Part shown: one piece after another, positions 1 through 5,543 of the stretch
Layout: every line of letters starts with the position of its first letter
Numbering within the stretch: position 1 is the stretch's first letter
NCBI GenBank assembly: GCA_013696185.1
Contig: JACCZA010000151.1
Location: forward strand, 1-5,874
Direction of reading: 5' to 3'
DNA from: Actinomycetota bacterium
Lineage (GTDB): Bacteria > Actinomycetota > Thermoleophilia > Gaiellales > Gaiellaceae
DNA: 5,874 nt
The notes under the pieces: model-generated
Told to the model about the DNA's origin: nothing
What the model saw: only the letters and a program-made list of their open reading frames with translations
Database searches by the model: none
Program-made: the position numbers and the translations under genes

Positions 1-1360
1 GCATCGTCACGCCGTCGTAGGCGTACTCGCCGCCCTCCGGGAAGCCGTTGCCCGAGCTCTTCGCACCGCCGAAGGGAGCCTCGAGCTCCGCCGAGTCGCA
101 CCGCTGGTTGACGCCGAGGACGCCGACCGCGAGCCGGTCCTGCGCAGCCTCGATCCGCTCCCGCGACGAGGTGTAGACGCCCGCGGCGAGCCCGTAGGGC
201 GTGTCGTTCGCGATGCGCCAGGCATCCTCGTCGGCGTCGAAGCTCTCGATCGCCAGCACGGGCGCGAACAGCTCCCGGCGGCGGAGCGGGTCATCGGGCT
301 GGACGCCACGGAGGAGCGTCGCGCGGAAGAAGCCTGCCTCGTCGAGGCGCGCGTCGTCGAGGGACGGCGCACGGGCGACGATCTCCGCCCCGGCCCCGAC
401 CGCGCGCTCGAGCTCCGCCTCCGCGCGGGCGCGCGCGGCCGGCGTGATCAGCGGCCCGAGCGTCGACGCGGGATCGGCCGGGTCACCGAGCCGGAGCGCC
501 TCGAACCGCGCCGCCAGCGCCGACGAGAGCTCTGCCTCCGCGGCTCGCTCGACCAGCACCCTCCGCGCCGAGGTGCACTTCTGTCCGTTGACGGCGACCG
601 CGGCCGCCGCGATGCAGCCCGCGGCATGGCCGAGATCGGCGTCGGCGAAGACGACTGTCGAGTTGAGGCCGCCGAGCTCGAGCACGCACCTGGCGAAGCG
701 CGCCGCGGCGAGCCCCGCGACCGTCCGGCCGACGTCGGTCGAGCCGGTGAAGTGCACGACTCCGACGCCGGGCTCCTCGCACAGCGCGCGTCCCGTCTCG
801 GCCCCGCCCGCCACCACCTGGAGGACGTCGCCGGGAAGACCCGCCTCGCGCCAGAGCTCGACCGCGGCGACGGCGCTGCCGGTCGCGAGCTCGGACGGCT
901 TCCAGACGACGGTGTTGCCCGCGAGGAGCGCCGGCAGCCACTTCCACGCCGGCGTGATCAGCGGCGCGTTCCACGGCGTGACCGCGGCGACGACGCCGAG
1001 CGGCCGCCGGATCACGGCCGCCCCACCCCGGCGCTCCGTCGCGGGCGGGTGCTCGGCGTACCAGCGCGCGGAGAGGGCAGTCCAGTCGACCTCCCCCTCG
1101 GCCTCCGCTCGGAGCTTGCCCACCTCCGACACGATCAGCGCGGCGAGCCGGTCGCGGTCGCGCTCCACCAGCTCGGCGAAGCGAACGAGCAGCGCTGCGC
1201 GAGCGGCGATCTCCGTCGCGGACCAGCGCCCGAACGCCGTCGCCGCGCGTCGCACCGCGCGCGTCACCTCGTCGGGCATCGACGCAGGAGCCTCGAAGAC
1301 GGACGCTCCGGTCGCCGGATTCCGGCTCGTGACGACGCGGCTGCCCACGGCCGCGGCCAA
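1..1360 (-). CDS. NAD(P)-dependent aldehyde dehydrogenase, 3'-truncated by window edge
   Basis: Oxidises an aldehyde to the carboxylic acid with NAD(P)+ in the cytoplasm; the substrate cannot be told from sequence. I translated 453 residues without interruption. In order: NPATG near residue 14, PWN with the oxyanion Asn131, WKPSE with cofactor-binding Lys154, the Rossmann-turn FTGS at 204-207, ELGG with general base Glu229, GQKCT with nucleophile Cys262, ELF with cofactor-ribose Glu363, and the late PFGG at 429-432. The order and spacing match the classical ALDH superfamily (about 480-500 residues), so roughly 25-35 C-terminal residues lie outside the window. The start is TTG at 1358-1360, preceded by AGAGAGG at 1370-1376 with 9 nt spacing; no in-frame ATG precedes NPATG. 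It follows copA by 34 nt on the same strand with no visible terminator, so co-transcription is possible. The family is certain; the subfamily (semialdehyde or aromatic aldehyde type) is open. Confidence 0.93.
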   Translation of the reverse strand, partial: MAAAVGSRVVTSRNPATGASVFEAPASMPDEVTRAVRRAATAFGRWSATEIAARAALLVRFAELVERDRDRLAALIVSEVGKLRAEAEGEVDWTALSARWYAEHPPATERRGGAAVIRRPLGVVAAVTPWNAPLITPAWKWLPALLAGNTVVWKPSELATGSAVAAVELWREAGLPGDVLQVVAGGAETGRALCEEPGVGVVHFTGSTDVGRTVAGLAAARFARCVLELGGLNSTVVFADADLGHAAGCIAAAAVAVNGQKCTSARRVLVERAAEAELSSALAARFEALRLGDPADPASTLGPLITPAARARAEAELERAVGAGAEIVARAPSLDDARLDEAGFFRATLLRGVQPDDPLRRRELFAPVLAIESFDADEDAWRIANDTPYGLAAGVYTSSRERIEAAQDRLAVGVLGVNQRCDSAELEAPFGGAKSSGNGFPEGGEYAYDGVTM

Positions 1361-1369
1361 CGTACCACG

Positions 1370-1376
1370 CCTCTCT
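1370..1376 (-). promoter_or_regulatory. Ribosome binding site of the aldehyde dehydrogenase
   Basis: AGAGAGG on the minus strand, 9 nt before the TTG codon at 1360. It decides the start, because no ATG lies nearby in frame. A GTG a few bases upstream is in another frame. Confidence 0.5.
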
Positions 1377-1394
1377 GCGACGGCCGGAGCGGTG

Positions 1395-3644
1395 CTAGAC
1401 GGCCGCCGGGCCGGCGACGGCGCGGTGCGGCTCGAACCGGCGAAGGCGCAGGGAGTTCGTGACGACGAAGATGCTGGACAGGGCCATCGCGGCGCCGGCG
1501 ATCAGCGGGTTCAGGTAGCCCGAGGCGGCGAGCGGCAACGCTGCCACGTTGTAGGCGAACGCCCAGAAGAGGTTCCCCTTGATCGTCCGCAGCGTCCGCC
1601 GCGACAGGCGGATCGCGTCGGCGGCAGCGCGCAGATCGCCCGAGACCAGCGTCAGATCGCTGGCCTGGATCGCGACGTCGGTGCCGGTGCCGATCGCCAC
1701 ACCGAGATCCGCCTGGGCCAGCGCCGGCGCGTCGTTCACGCCGTCGCCCACCATCGCGACGACCGAGCCTCCTCCCTGGAGCCCGCGGACGATCGCCGCC
1801 TTGTCCGCGGGGAGCACGTCCGCGATCACCTCGTCGATGCCGACCTCGGCGGCCACCGAGCGGGCGGTCGCCTCGTTGTCTCCCGTCAGGAGGACCGGCC
1901 GCAGGCCCAGGCGCTTCAGCTCGGTGACGGCCTCGGTGCTCGAGGCCTTCAGGGTGTCGGCGACGACGAAGACCGCGCGCGCGCGTCCGTCCCAGGCCGC
2001 GGCGATCGCGGTCCTGCCGGCGGCCTGCGCGTCTGCGACGGCGCCGGCGAGCTCGCCGTCCAGCTCCACGCTCCACTCGGCGAGGAGCGACGGCCGGCCG
2101 ACGAGGAGCGCGTGGCCCTCCACGACGCCCTCCACGCCGAGCCCCTGACGGCTCTCGAACGACTCCACGGGCGGGAGCGACCCTGCGCGGCGTGCGGCGT
2201 CGGCGATCGCGCGGGCGATCGGATGCTCCGAGGCGTGCTCGACCGCGCCGACCAGACGCAGCGCCTCGGCGTGCTCGACGCCCGGGGCGGTGACGACGTC
2301 GACGAGCGCCATCTTCCCCTCGGTGACGGTGCCGGTCTTGTCGAGGACGATCGTGTCGACCTCCCGCGTCGACTCCAGCATCTCCGGCCCCTTGATCAGG
2401 ATGCCGAGTTGCGCGCCACGTCCCGTGCCGACCAGGAGCGCGGTCGGGGTCGCGAGGCCGAGGGCGCACGGGCAGGCGACGATGAGGACGGCGACGGCTG
2501 CCGAGAACGCGAACGTCGCCTCCGCCCCGGTCGCGAGCCAGTAGCCGAGAGTGGCCAGCGCGAGCGCGATCACGATGGGGACGAAGATCGCCGAGATGCG
2601 GTCGGCGAGCCGCTGGACGGGCGCCTTCCCCGACTGCGCCTCCGTCACGAGCCTGGCGATCTGTGCGAGGGCGGTGTCCGAGCCGACGCGCTCGGCCCTG
2701 ACGACGAGCCGACCGCCGACGTTGATCGTGGCGCCGGCAACCGCGTCTCCCTCGCCCACCTCGACCGGGACGCTCTCGCCGGTCAGGAGCGCCTGGTCGA
2801 TCGCCGAGCGGCCCTCGACGACGACGCCGTCGGTGGCGAGCTTCTCACCCGGCCGGACGACGAACAGGTCGCCGACCTGGAGCCGGTCGATCGGGATCAG
2901 CCGCTCCCCGCCGTCGGGGTCGAGGATCGACGCCTCCTTCGCGCCGAGCTCCACGAGAGCCCGCAGGGCGGCTCCGGCGCGGCGCTTGGCGCGGGCCTCG
3001 AAGTAGCGGCCGGCGAGCAGGAAGGTGACGACCACGGCCGCGACCTCGAGGTAGATCTGGTTCATGGAGCCCGCGCGCGAGGACACCAGCTCGAAGTGCA
3101 TCGTCATTCCCGCCACACCGGCGTCGAGGAAGAAGAGGGCGACGACCGACCAGCCCCAGGCGGCGAGCGTGCCGAGCGAGATCAAGGTGTCCATCGTCGC
3201 CGCCGCGTGGCGCAGGTTCTTCCAGGCGGCGACGTGGAACGGCCAGCCGCCCCAGAGCACCACCGGCGTCGCGAGCTGCAGGGCGAGCCACTGCCAGTAC
3301 GTGAACTGGAGCGCCGGGACCATCCCGAGCAGGAGCACAGGGAGGGACAACGCCGCCGAGAAGATCAGGCGCCGGCGCAGAGTCGCCGTCGGGTCCTCCT
3401 CGACGACGACCGTCTCTGCCCTCGGCAGACGCGCCGAATAGCCGACCTGCTCGACAGCGTCGACGAGGGAGTCCGGCGTCACCCGGGCGGGGTCGTACTC
3501 GACGGCTGCCCGCTCGGTCGCGTAGTTGACAGACGCGGTGACACCCTCGAGCTTGTTCAGCTTGCGCTCGATCCTGGCTGCGCAGGAGGCACAGGTCATG
3601 CCCTCGATCGGCAGCTCGATGCGCTCGGGCGCGACGATGCCCAA
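1395..3644 (-). CDS. copA: Cu(I)-exporting P1B-1-type ATPase CopA
   Basis: Pumps Cu(I) out of the cytoplasm at the cost of ATP. The 749 residues carry one N-terminal metal-binding (HMA) domain, about 9-73, with GMTCASC (Cys18, Cys21). Eight membrane helices follow, at about 92-111, 114-134, 153-173, 196-216, 351-371, 378-400, 690-710 and 712-732. The actuator loop has TGE at 288-290. Helix 6 has the CPC transport site (391-393). The catalytic part has DKTGT with phosphorylated Asp435, the His-Pro nucleotide motif at 474-475, TGDN at 587 and GDGVND at 633-638. YN (698-699) in helix 7 and MxxSS (720-724) in helix 8 are the Cu(I) subclass signature, which separates it from Zn/Cd/Pb pumps. The start is TTG at 3642-3644, with GAGG 8 nt upstream overlapping the copZ stop. 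All catalytic residues are intact. It is downstream of copZ and probably under CsoR control. Confidence 0.97.
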   Translation of the reverse strand: MGIVAPERIELPIEGMTCASCAARIERKLNKLEGVTASVNYATERAAVEYDPARVTPDSLVDAVEQVGYSARLPRAETVVVEEDPTATLRRRLIFSAALSLPVLLLGMVPALQFTYWQWLALQLATPVVLWGGWPFHVAAWKNLRHAAATMDTLISLGTLAAWGWSVVALFFLDAGVAGMTMHFELVSSRAGSMNQIYLEVAAVVVTFLLAGRYFEARAKRRAGAALRALVELGAKEASILDPDGGERLIPIDRLQVGDLFVVRPGEKLATDGVVVEGRSAIDQALLTGESVPVEVGEGDAVAGATINVGGRLVVRAERVGSDTALAQIARLVTEAQSGKAPVQRLADRISAIFVPIVIALALATLGYWLATGAEATFAFSAAVAVLIVACPCALGLATPTALLVGTGRGAQLGILIKGPEMLESTREVDTIVLDKTGTVTEGKMALVDVVTAPGVEHAEALRLVGAVEHASEHPIARAIADAARRAGSLPPVESFESRQGLGVEGVVEGHALLVGRPSLLAEWSVELDGELAGAVADAQAAGRTAIAAAWDGRARAVFVVADTLKASSTEAVTELKRLGLRPVLLTGDNEATARSVAAEVGIDEVIADVLPADKAAIVRGLQGGGSVVAMVGDGVNDAPALAQADLGVAIGTGTDVAIQASDLTLVSGDLRAAADAIRLSRRTLRTIKGNLFWAFAYNVAALPLAASGYLNPLIAGAAMALSSIFVVTNSLRLRRFEPHRAVAGPAAV

Positions 3645-3652
3645 CGTCCGAG

Positions 3653-3656
3653 CCTC
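3653..3656 (-). promoter_or_regulatory. Ribosome binding site of copA, overlapping the copZ stop codon
   Basis: GAGG on the minus strand, 8 nt before the TTG start at 3644 and sharing bases with the copZ TGA at 3655-3657. Only 10 nt separate the two genes, an arrangement that suggests ribosomes finishing copZ re-initiate on copA. Confidence 0.45.
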
Positions 3657-3870
3657 AGGCCCCGGGCGCGATGTCGTAGCCGGCCTCGTCGATCGCTGCG
3701 CGCACGGCGGCGTCGCTGACGGCCTCGCCGCGGACGGAGACGACCTTCGTGTCGAGATCGACGTCGACCGACTCCACGCCGGCGACAGCCGTGACCTCTT
3801 TGCCGATCGCGGTCCGGCAGTGCTCGCAGCTGATGCCCGGAACCTCGTACTGCAGGGTGCTCGTGCTCAT
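3655..3870 (-). CDS. copZ: Copper chaperone CopZ (HMA domain)
   Basis: A 71-residue cytoplasmic copper carrier consisting of a single heavy-metal-associated ferredoxin-like fold. The Cu(I)-binding CxxC is Cys15-Cys18 in GISCEHC, where the usual GMTCxxC has Ile-Ser in place of Met-Thr. The rest follows the family pattern: a helix after the metal loop, a VxxVxVDLDTKVVSV strand pair, and a late helix ending in EAGYD, where the Tyr is the usual residue near the metal loop. Family members are normally 65-75 residues, so it is full length. The start ATG has a strong AGGAGG 6 nt upstream. It is the first gene of the minus-strand copper operon, 10 nt before copA and divergent from csoR. It is known in this family to deliver Cu(I) to the ATPase. 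A general metal-binding protein is the only alternative, and the neighbours make copper very likely. Confidence 0.93.
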   Translation of the reverse strand: MSTSTLQYEVPGISCEHCRTAIGKEVTAVAGVESVDVDLDTKVVSVRGEAVSDAAVRAAIDEAGYDIAPGA

Positions 3871-3873
3871 TTC

Positions 3874-3890
3874 ATACCTCCTAGGGGTAT
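3874..3890. promoter_or_regulatory. Probable CsoR operator, copZ-proximal site
   Basis: The 17-bp sequence ATACCTCCTAGGGGTAT has perfect outer arms ATACC and GGTAT around a 7-bp centre. This fits the known CsoR operator style, in which TA-flanked C and G tracts face each other. It lies directly upstream of copZ and next to csoR. A second site with the same arms and the same spacing lies at 3919-3935. Binding by CsoR is inferred, not shown. Confidence 0.75.
3877..3882 (-). promoter_or_regulatory. Strong ribosome binding site of copZ, inside the proximal operator
   Basis: AGGAGG on the minus strand, 6 nt before the copZ ATG at 3870. It lies wholly within the palindromic site at 3874-3890, so the same bases serve both as operator DNA and, in the transcript, as the ribosome landing site. 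Confidence 0.75.
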
Positions 3891-3901
3891 ATAGGAGAAT
3901 A
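3888..3901 (-). promoter_or_regulatory. Candidate -10 region(s) of the copZ-copA promoter
   Basis: On the minus strand TATATA (3888-3893) and TATTCT (3896-3901) are the two hexamers that could act as a -10 element for copZ. TATATA overlaps the proximal operator by 3 bp. No convincing -35 hexamer is visible at 16-18 bp from either, so I cannot choose between them. Confidence 0.35.
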
Positions 3902-3918
3902 GCAGCTCGGGAGTTCTA

Positions 3919-3935
3919 ATACCATACGCGGGTAT
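3919..3935. promoter_or_regulatory. Probable CsoR operator, csoR-proximal site
   Basis: The 17-bp sequence ATACCATACGCGGGTAT repeats the ATACC-N7-GGTAT layout of the site at 3874-3890, with centres 45 bp apart. A second, overlapping palindrome, CATAC-N4-GTATG, spans 3923-3936. It ends 14 bp before the csoR ATG and overlaps the best -10 candidate for csoR, which suits autorepression. Confidence 0.7.
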
Positions 3936-3943
3936 GCTATCGT
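3933..3943 (+). promoter_or_regulatory. Candidate -10 region of csoR (possibly a leaderless transcript)
   Basis: TATGCT (3933-3938) or TATCGT (3938-3943) could be the -10 hexamer. They end only 11 and 6 nt before the ATG at 3950, and no Shine-Dalgarno-like purine run lies in between. Transcription from the second would begin at or beside the ATG. No clear -35 is seen. Confidence 0.35.
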
Positions 3944-3949
3944 AGCGCG

Positions 3950-4261
3950 ATGGCCACCGCCGCCGAATCCACGCTCCACGGCTACTCGGCCGACAAGGAG
4001 CAGCTGCTCAAGCGCCTGGCGCGGATCGAGGGCCAGGTGCGCGGCATCGCCAGGATGATCGACGAGGATCGCTACTGCATCGACATCCTCACCCAGCTCG
4101 GAGCCGTCGACACCGCTCTCGAAGCCGTGGCGATCAAGGTGCTCGAAGAGCACGTGCAGCACTGCGTCGCCGGTGCGCTCGCCTCCGGTGACCCGAAGGA
4201 CGCAGGCGAGAAGAGCCGTGAGCTGCTCGAGGCCGTGCAGCGCTTCGCGAAGACCCGGTAG
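3950..4261 (+). CDS. csoR: Copper-sensing transcriptional repressor CsoR
   Basis: A 103-residue, all-helical CsoR/RcnR-family (DUF156) repressor that binds operator DNA when copper-free and lets go on binding Cu(I). The ligands are Cys43, His68 and Cys72, with the exact C-x24-H-x3-C spacing of Mycobacterium tuberculosis CsoR (Cys36, His61, Cys65). Tyr42, just before the first Cys, also matches the M. tuberculosis protein, and together they point to Cu(I) rather than Ni/Co (RcnR), formaldehyde (FrmR) or persulfide (CstR) sensing. Glu91 aligns with the allosteric Glu81, reached after a loop three residues longer. The Arg-rich first helix, about 17-36 (KRLARIEGQVRGI), is the family's DNA-contacting face. 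Divergent copZ-copA and the two palindromes in the 79-bp gap indicate control of both directions. No ribosome binding site precedes the ATG. Sensor type is assigned from ligands and context. Confidence 0.95.
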   Translation: MATAAESTLHGYSADKEQLLKRLARIEGQVRGIARMIDEDRYCIDILTQLGAVDTALEAVAIKVLEEHVQHCVAGALASGDPKDAGEKSRELLEAVQRFAKTR

Positions 4262-4263
4262 GA

Positions 4264-4278
4264 GGCCTTCGCAAAGCC
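4264..4278. terminator. Weak hairpin between convergent csoR and cupin genes
   Basis: GGCCTT and AAAGCC around a CGC loop can form a 6-bp stem with one C-A mismatch, just after the csoR stop. There is no T-run after it on either strand. The 54-bp convergent gap (4262-4315) holds nothing else that I can recognise. This is a possible but poor terminator. Confidence 0.2.
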
Positions 4279-4315
4279 CTGCCTCAACTGTCCGACGCGG
4301 GCGGGCGCTCTGCGA

Positions 4316-4813
4316 TCACATCTCGAACGGCGGCTGCAGCCCGTGCCGCTCGAGCAGCTCCGGAACCGTCTCCATCCTCAGATCGAGCGCGTAGCGCCCC
4401 ACGATCTCCCCCATCGCCGGCTCGTCGTGGGCGTTGAACGGCCCGGCGAGCTCGAAGAAGTACTCCTCGAAGCCCCCCGGGGAGATCAGCTCGAGGAAGC
4501 GCACGGGCTCGCTCCCGGAGTTCCAGAACGCGTGCGGGATGCCCCGCGGCTTGACGACGAGCTCACCGGGGCCGGCGTCGAGCACGGTGTCGCCGATCTG
4601 CGCGCTCAGGCAGCCGCGGAGGACATAGGAGTATTCGTCCTCCCGCTCGTGCGTGTGCACGGGCGAGCCGAGCTGACCGGCGGGGAGGTCGTGCTCAACG
4701 AGCCCGAAGGCGCCGCCCGTCGCGCTCGCGGCCAGCATGCGCCGGGTTCCGAGCGCCTTGCCGAATCGCACGTGCTCTCCGTCCCTCGCGCCGACCGTCT
4801 GCTGCGTCTGCAT
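4316..4813 (-). CDS. Single-domain cupin protein (quercetinase-like family)
   Basis: A 165-residue monocupin, probably a metal-binding cytoplasmic enzyme or small-molecule-binding protein. Both cupin motifs are complete. Motif 1 runs from His53 (His53, His55, Glu60, Gly67; HxHx4Ex6G). Motif 2 runs from Gly83 (Gly83, Pro89, Gly91, His94, Asn98; Gx5PxGx2Hx3N). The expected ligands for Fe, Mn, Ni or a similar metal are therefore His53, His55, Glu60 and His94. After the barrel, a segment with GGFEEYFFELAG (113-124) and a helix-rich tail with ERHGLQPP is typical of bacterial proteins annotated as quercetin 2,3-dioxygenase-like cupins, but substrate and activity are unknown. No signal peptide. The ATG has AGGAG 6 nt upstream. 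It is divergent from the TetR gene across a 52-bp gap, so that regulator is its likely controller. The fold is certain and the function is not. Confidence 0.9.
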   Translation of the reverse strand: MQTQQTVGARDGEHVRFGKALGTRRMLAASATGGAFGLVEHDLPAGQLGSPVHTHEREDEYSYVLRGCLSAQIGDTVLDAGPGELVVKPRGIPHAFWNSGSEPVRFLELISPGGFEEYFFELAGPFNAHDEPAMGEIVGRYALDLRMETVPELLERHGLQPPFEM

Positions 4814-4819
4814 CGTGAT

Positions 4820-4826
4820 CTCCTTT
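4820..4826 (-). promoter_or_regulatory. Ribosome binding site of the cupin gene
   Basis: AAAGGAG on the minus strand, 6 nt before the ATG at 4813. It fixes the start codon of the cupin. Confidence 0.7.
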
Positions 4827-4830
4827 CGCT

Positions 4831-4861
4831 GAGCGACGCGTTCACTGATCTGGAGCGACGC
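4831..4861. repeat. Direct repeat GAGCGACGC in the cupin-tetR gap
   Basis: The 9-mer GAGCGACGC occurs at 4831-4839 and 4853-4861, 22 bp apart, about two helical turns, so both copies face the same side of the DNA. The copies fill much of the divergent promoter region. They could be binding sites for the TetR protein or another regulator. Chance is possible in DNA this rich in GC. Confidence 0.45.
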
Positions 4862-4867
4862 TACAAT
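4862..4867 (+). promoter_or_regulatory. Candidate -10 element of the TetR gene, overlapping its first ATG
   Basis: TACAAT matches the TATAAT consensus in five of six bases and stands out in this GC-rich DNA. A weak -35 (TTCACT, 4841-4846) lies 15 bp upstream. It shares bases with the ATG at 4866. If it is used, the transcript starts after that ATG and translation must begin at the ATG at 4887. Confidence 0.4.
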
Positions 4868-5489
4868 GAACAGAGCGTTTAGTCAAATGACGGAGAAGCG
4901 CCCTTACGCCTTGAAGAAGCGAGCCGACGGGCAGGCCGAGACACGCCGCCGGATCGTCGAGGCGACCGTGGCGCTGCACGAGGAGGTGGGGCCGGCGCGC
5001 ACGACGGTCGCGGAGATCGCACGGCGCGCGGGCGTGCAGCGGCTGACGGTCTACACGCACTTCCCCGAGGACGGGCAGCTCTTCGCCGCCTGCTCGGCGC
5101 ACTTCGTCTCCGGACACAGGCCGCCCGACCCGGCCCCCTGGGCCGAGCTGAACGACCCGGGCGAGCGTCTCCGGCAGGCCCTGGCGGAGATCCACGCGTG
5201 GTACCGCGGCGGCGAGGCGATGCTCGCGCACATCGAGCGCGACCAGGCTGGGCTGCCGGCGCTCCGCGAGGTCGTGGCCGCGGGCAGGCAAGCCTGGGAG
5301 GGTGCCGTCCGCGAGGTGCTGGCGGCAGGCCTGGCGACAGGGGAAGAGGCGCGGGTGCGGCGCGTGCGCGCAGCCGTCGGTCTCGCGACGAGCTTCGACG
5401 CGTGGCAGCGGCTCGTGCGGCGCGAGGGGCTCCCCGAGGACGAGGTAGTCGAGCTGCTCGCACGCGCCGTCGAGGCAAGCGCCGCGTAG
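4866..5489 (+). CDS. TetR/AcrR-family transcriptional regulator
   Basis: A 207-residue repressor-type protein. The N-terminal DNA-binding domain covers about 26-75: a first helix with RRRIVEATVALHEE, then a helix-turn-helix at about 47-66 (TVAEIARRAGVQRLTVYTHF) ending in the family's YTHFP element, followed by LFAAC. Residues 90-207 form a helical ligand/dimer domain without recognisable ligand clues, and the length is usual for the family. The Lys/Arg-rich arm at 11-29 may touch DNA. Two starts are possible. ATG 4866 has GGAG 10 nt upstream. ATG 4887 (200 residues, beginning MTEKRPY) has no clear ribosome site but would be required if TACAAT at 4862-4867 is the promoter. It is divergent from the cupin gene, the usual arrangement for a TetR protein controlling itself and its neighbour. 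The inducer is unknown. Confidence 0.9.
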   Translation: MNRAFSQMTEKRPYALKKRADGQAETRRRIVEATVALHEEVGPARTTVAEIARRAGVQRLTVYTHFPEDGQLFAACSAHFVSGHRPPDPAPWAELNDPGERLRQALAEIHAWYRGGEAMLAHIERDQAGLPALREVVAAGRQAWEGAVREVLAAGLATGEEARVRRVRAAVGLATSFDAWQRLVRREGLPEDEVVELLARAVEASAA

Positions 5490-5543
5490 CAGGTCGACCT
5501 CTGCGCAGAAGAGTGGTAAGAGCCGAGCGGCACGCACGAGGCC

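Noticed and set aside
1264..2469. A 401-codon minus-strand frame overlapping copA in another frame
   Set aside because: Arg/Gly-rich translation without motifs; the CopA frame on the same strand carries DKTGT, GDGVND and the other required motifs over the same bases.
201..3719. A 1172-codon open frame on the plus strand across the whole aldehyde dehydrogenase, copA and part of copZ
   Set aside because: Its translation is low-complexity Arg/Ala/Asp/Gly sequence with no domain, and it is exactly antisense to genes with intact catalytic motifs. Long antisense frames are expected in DNA this rich in GC.
3867..3875. ATG-AAA-TGA mini-frame whose stop overlaps the copZ start
   Set aside because: Its ATG is only 1 nt from AGGAGG, too close for initiation, whereas the copZ ATG is at 6 nt. 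Probably chance.
3881..4162. A 93-codon minus-strand frame opposite csoR
   Set aside because: It is antisense to a CsoR with all ligands in place and would run through the operator region; no support for coding.
4343..4882. A 179-codon plus-strand frame opposite the cupin
   Set aside because: Antisense to a cupin with both complete motifs; its translation is Arg/Glu/Leu-rich without a domain.
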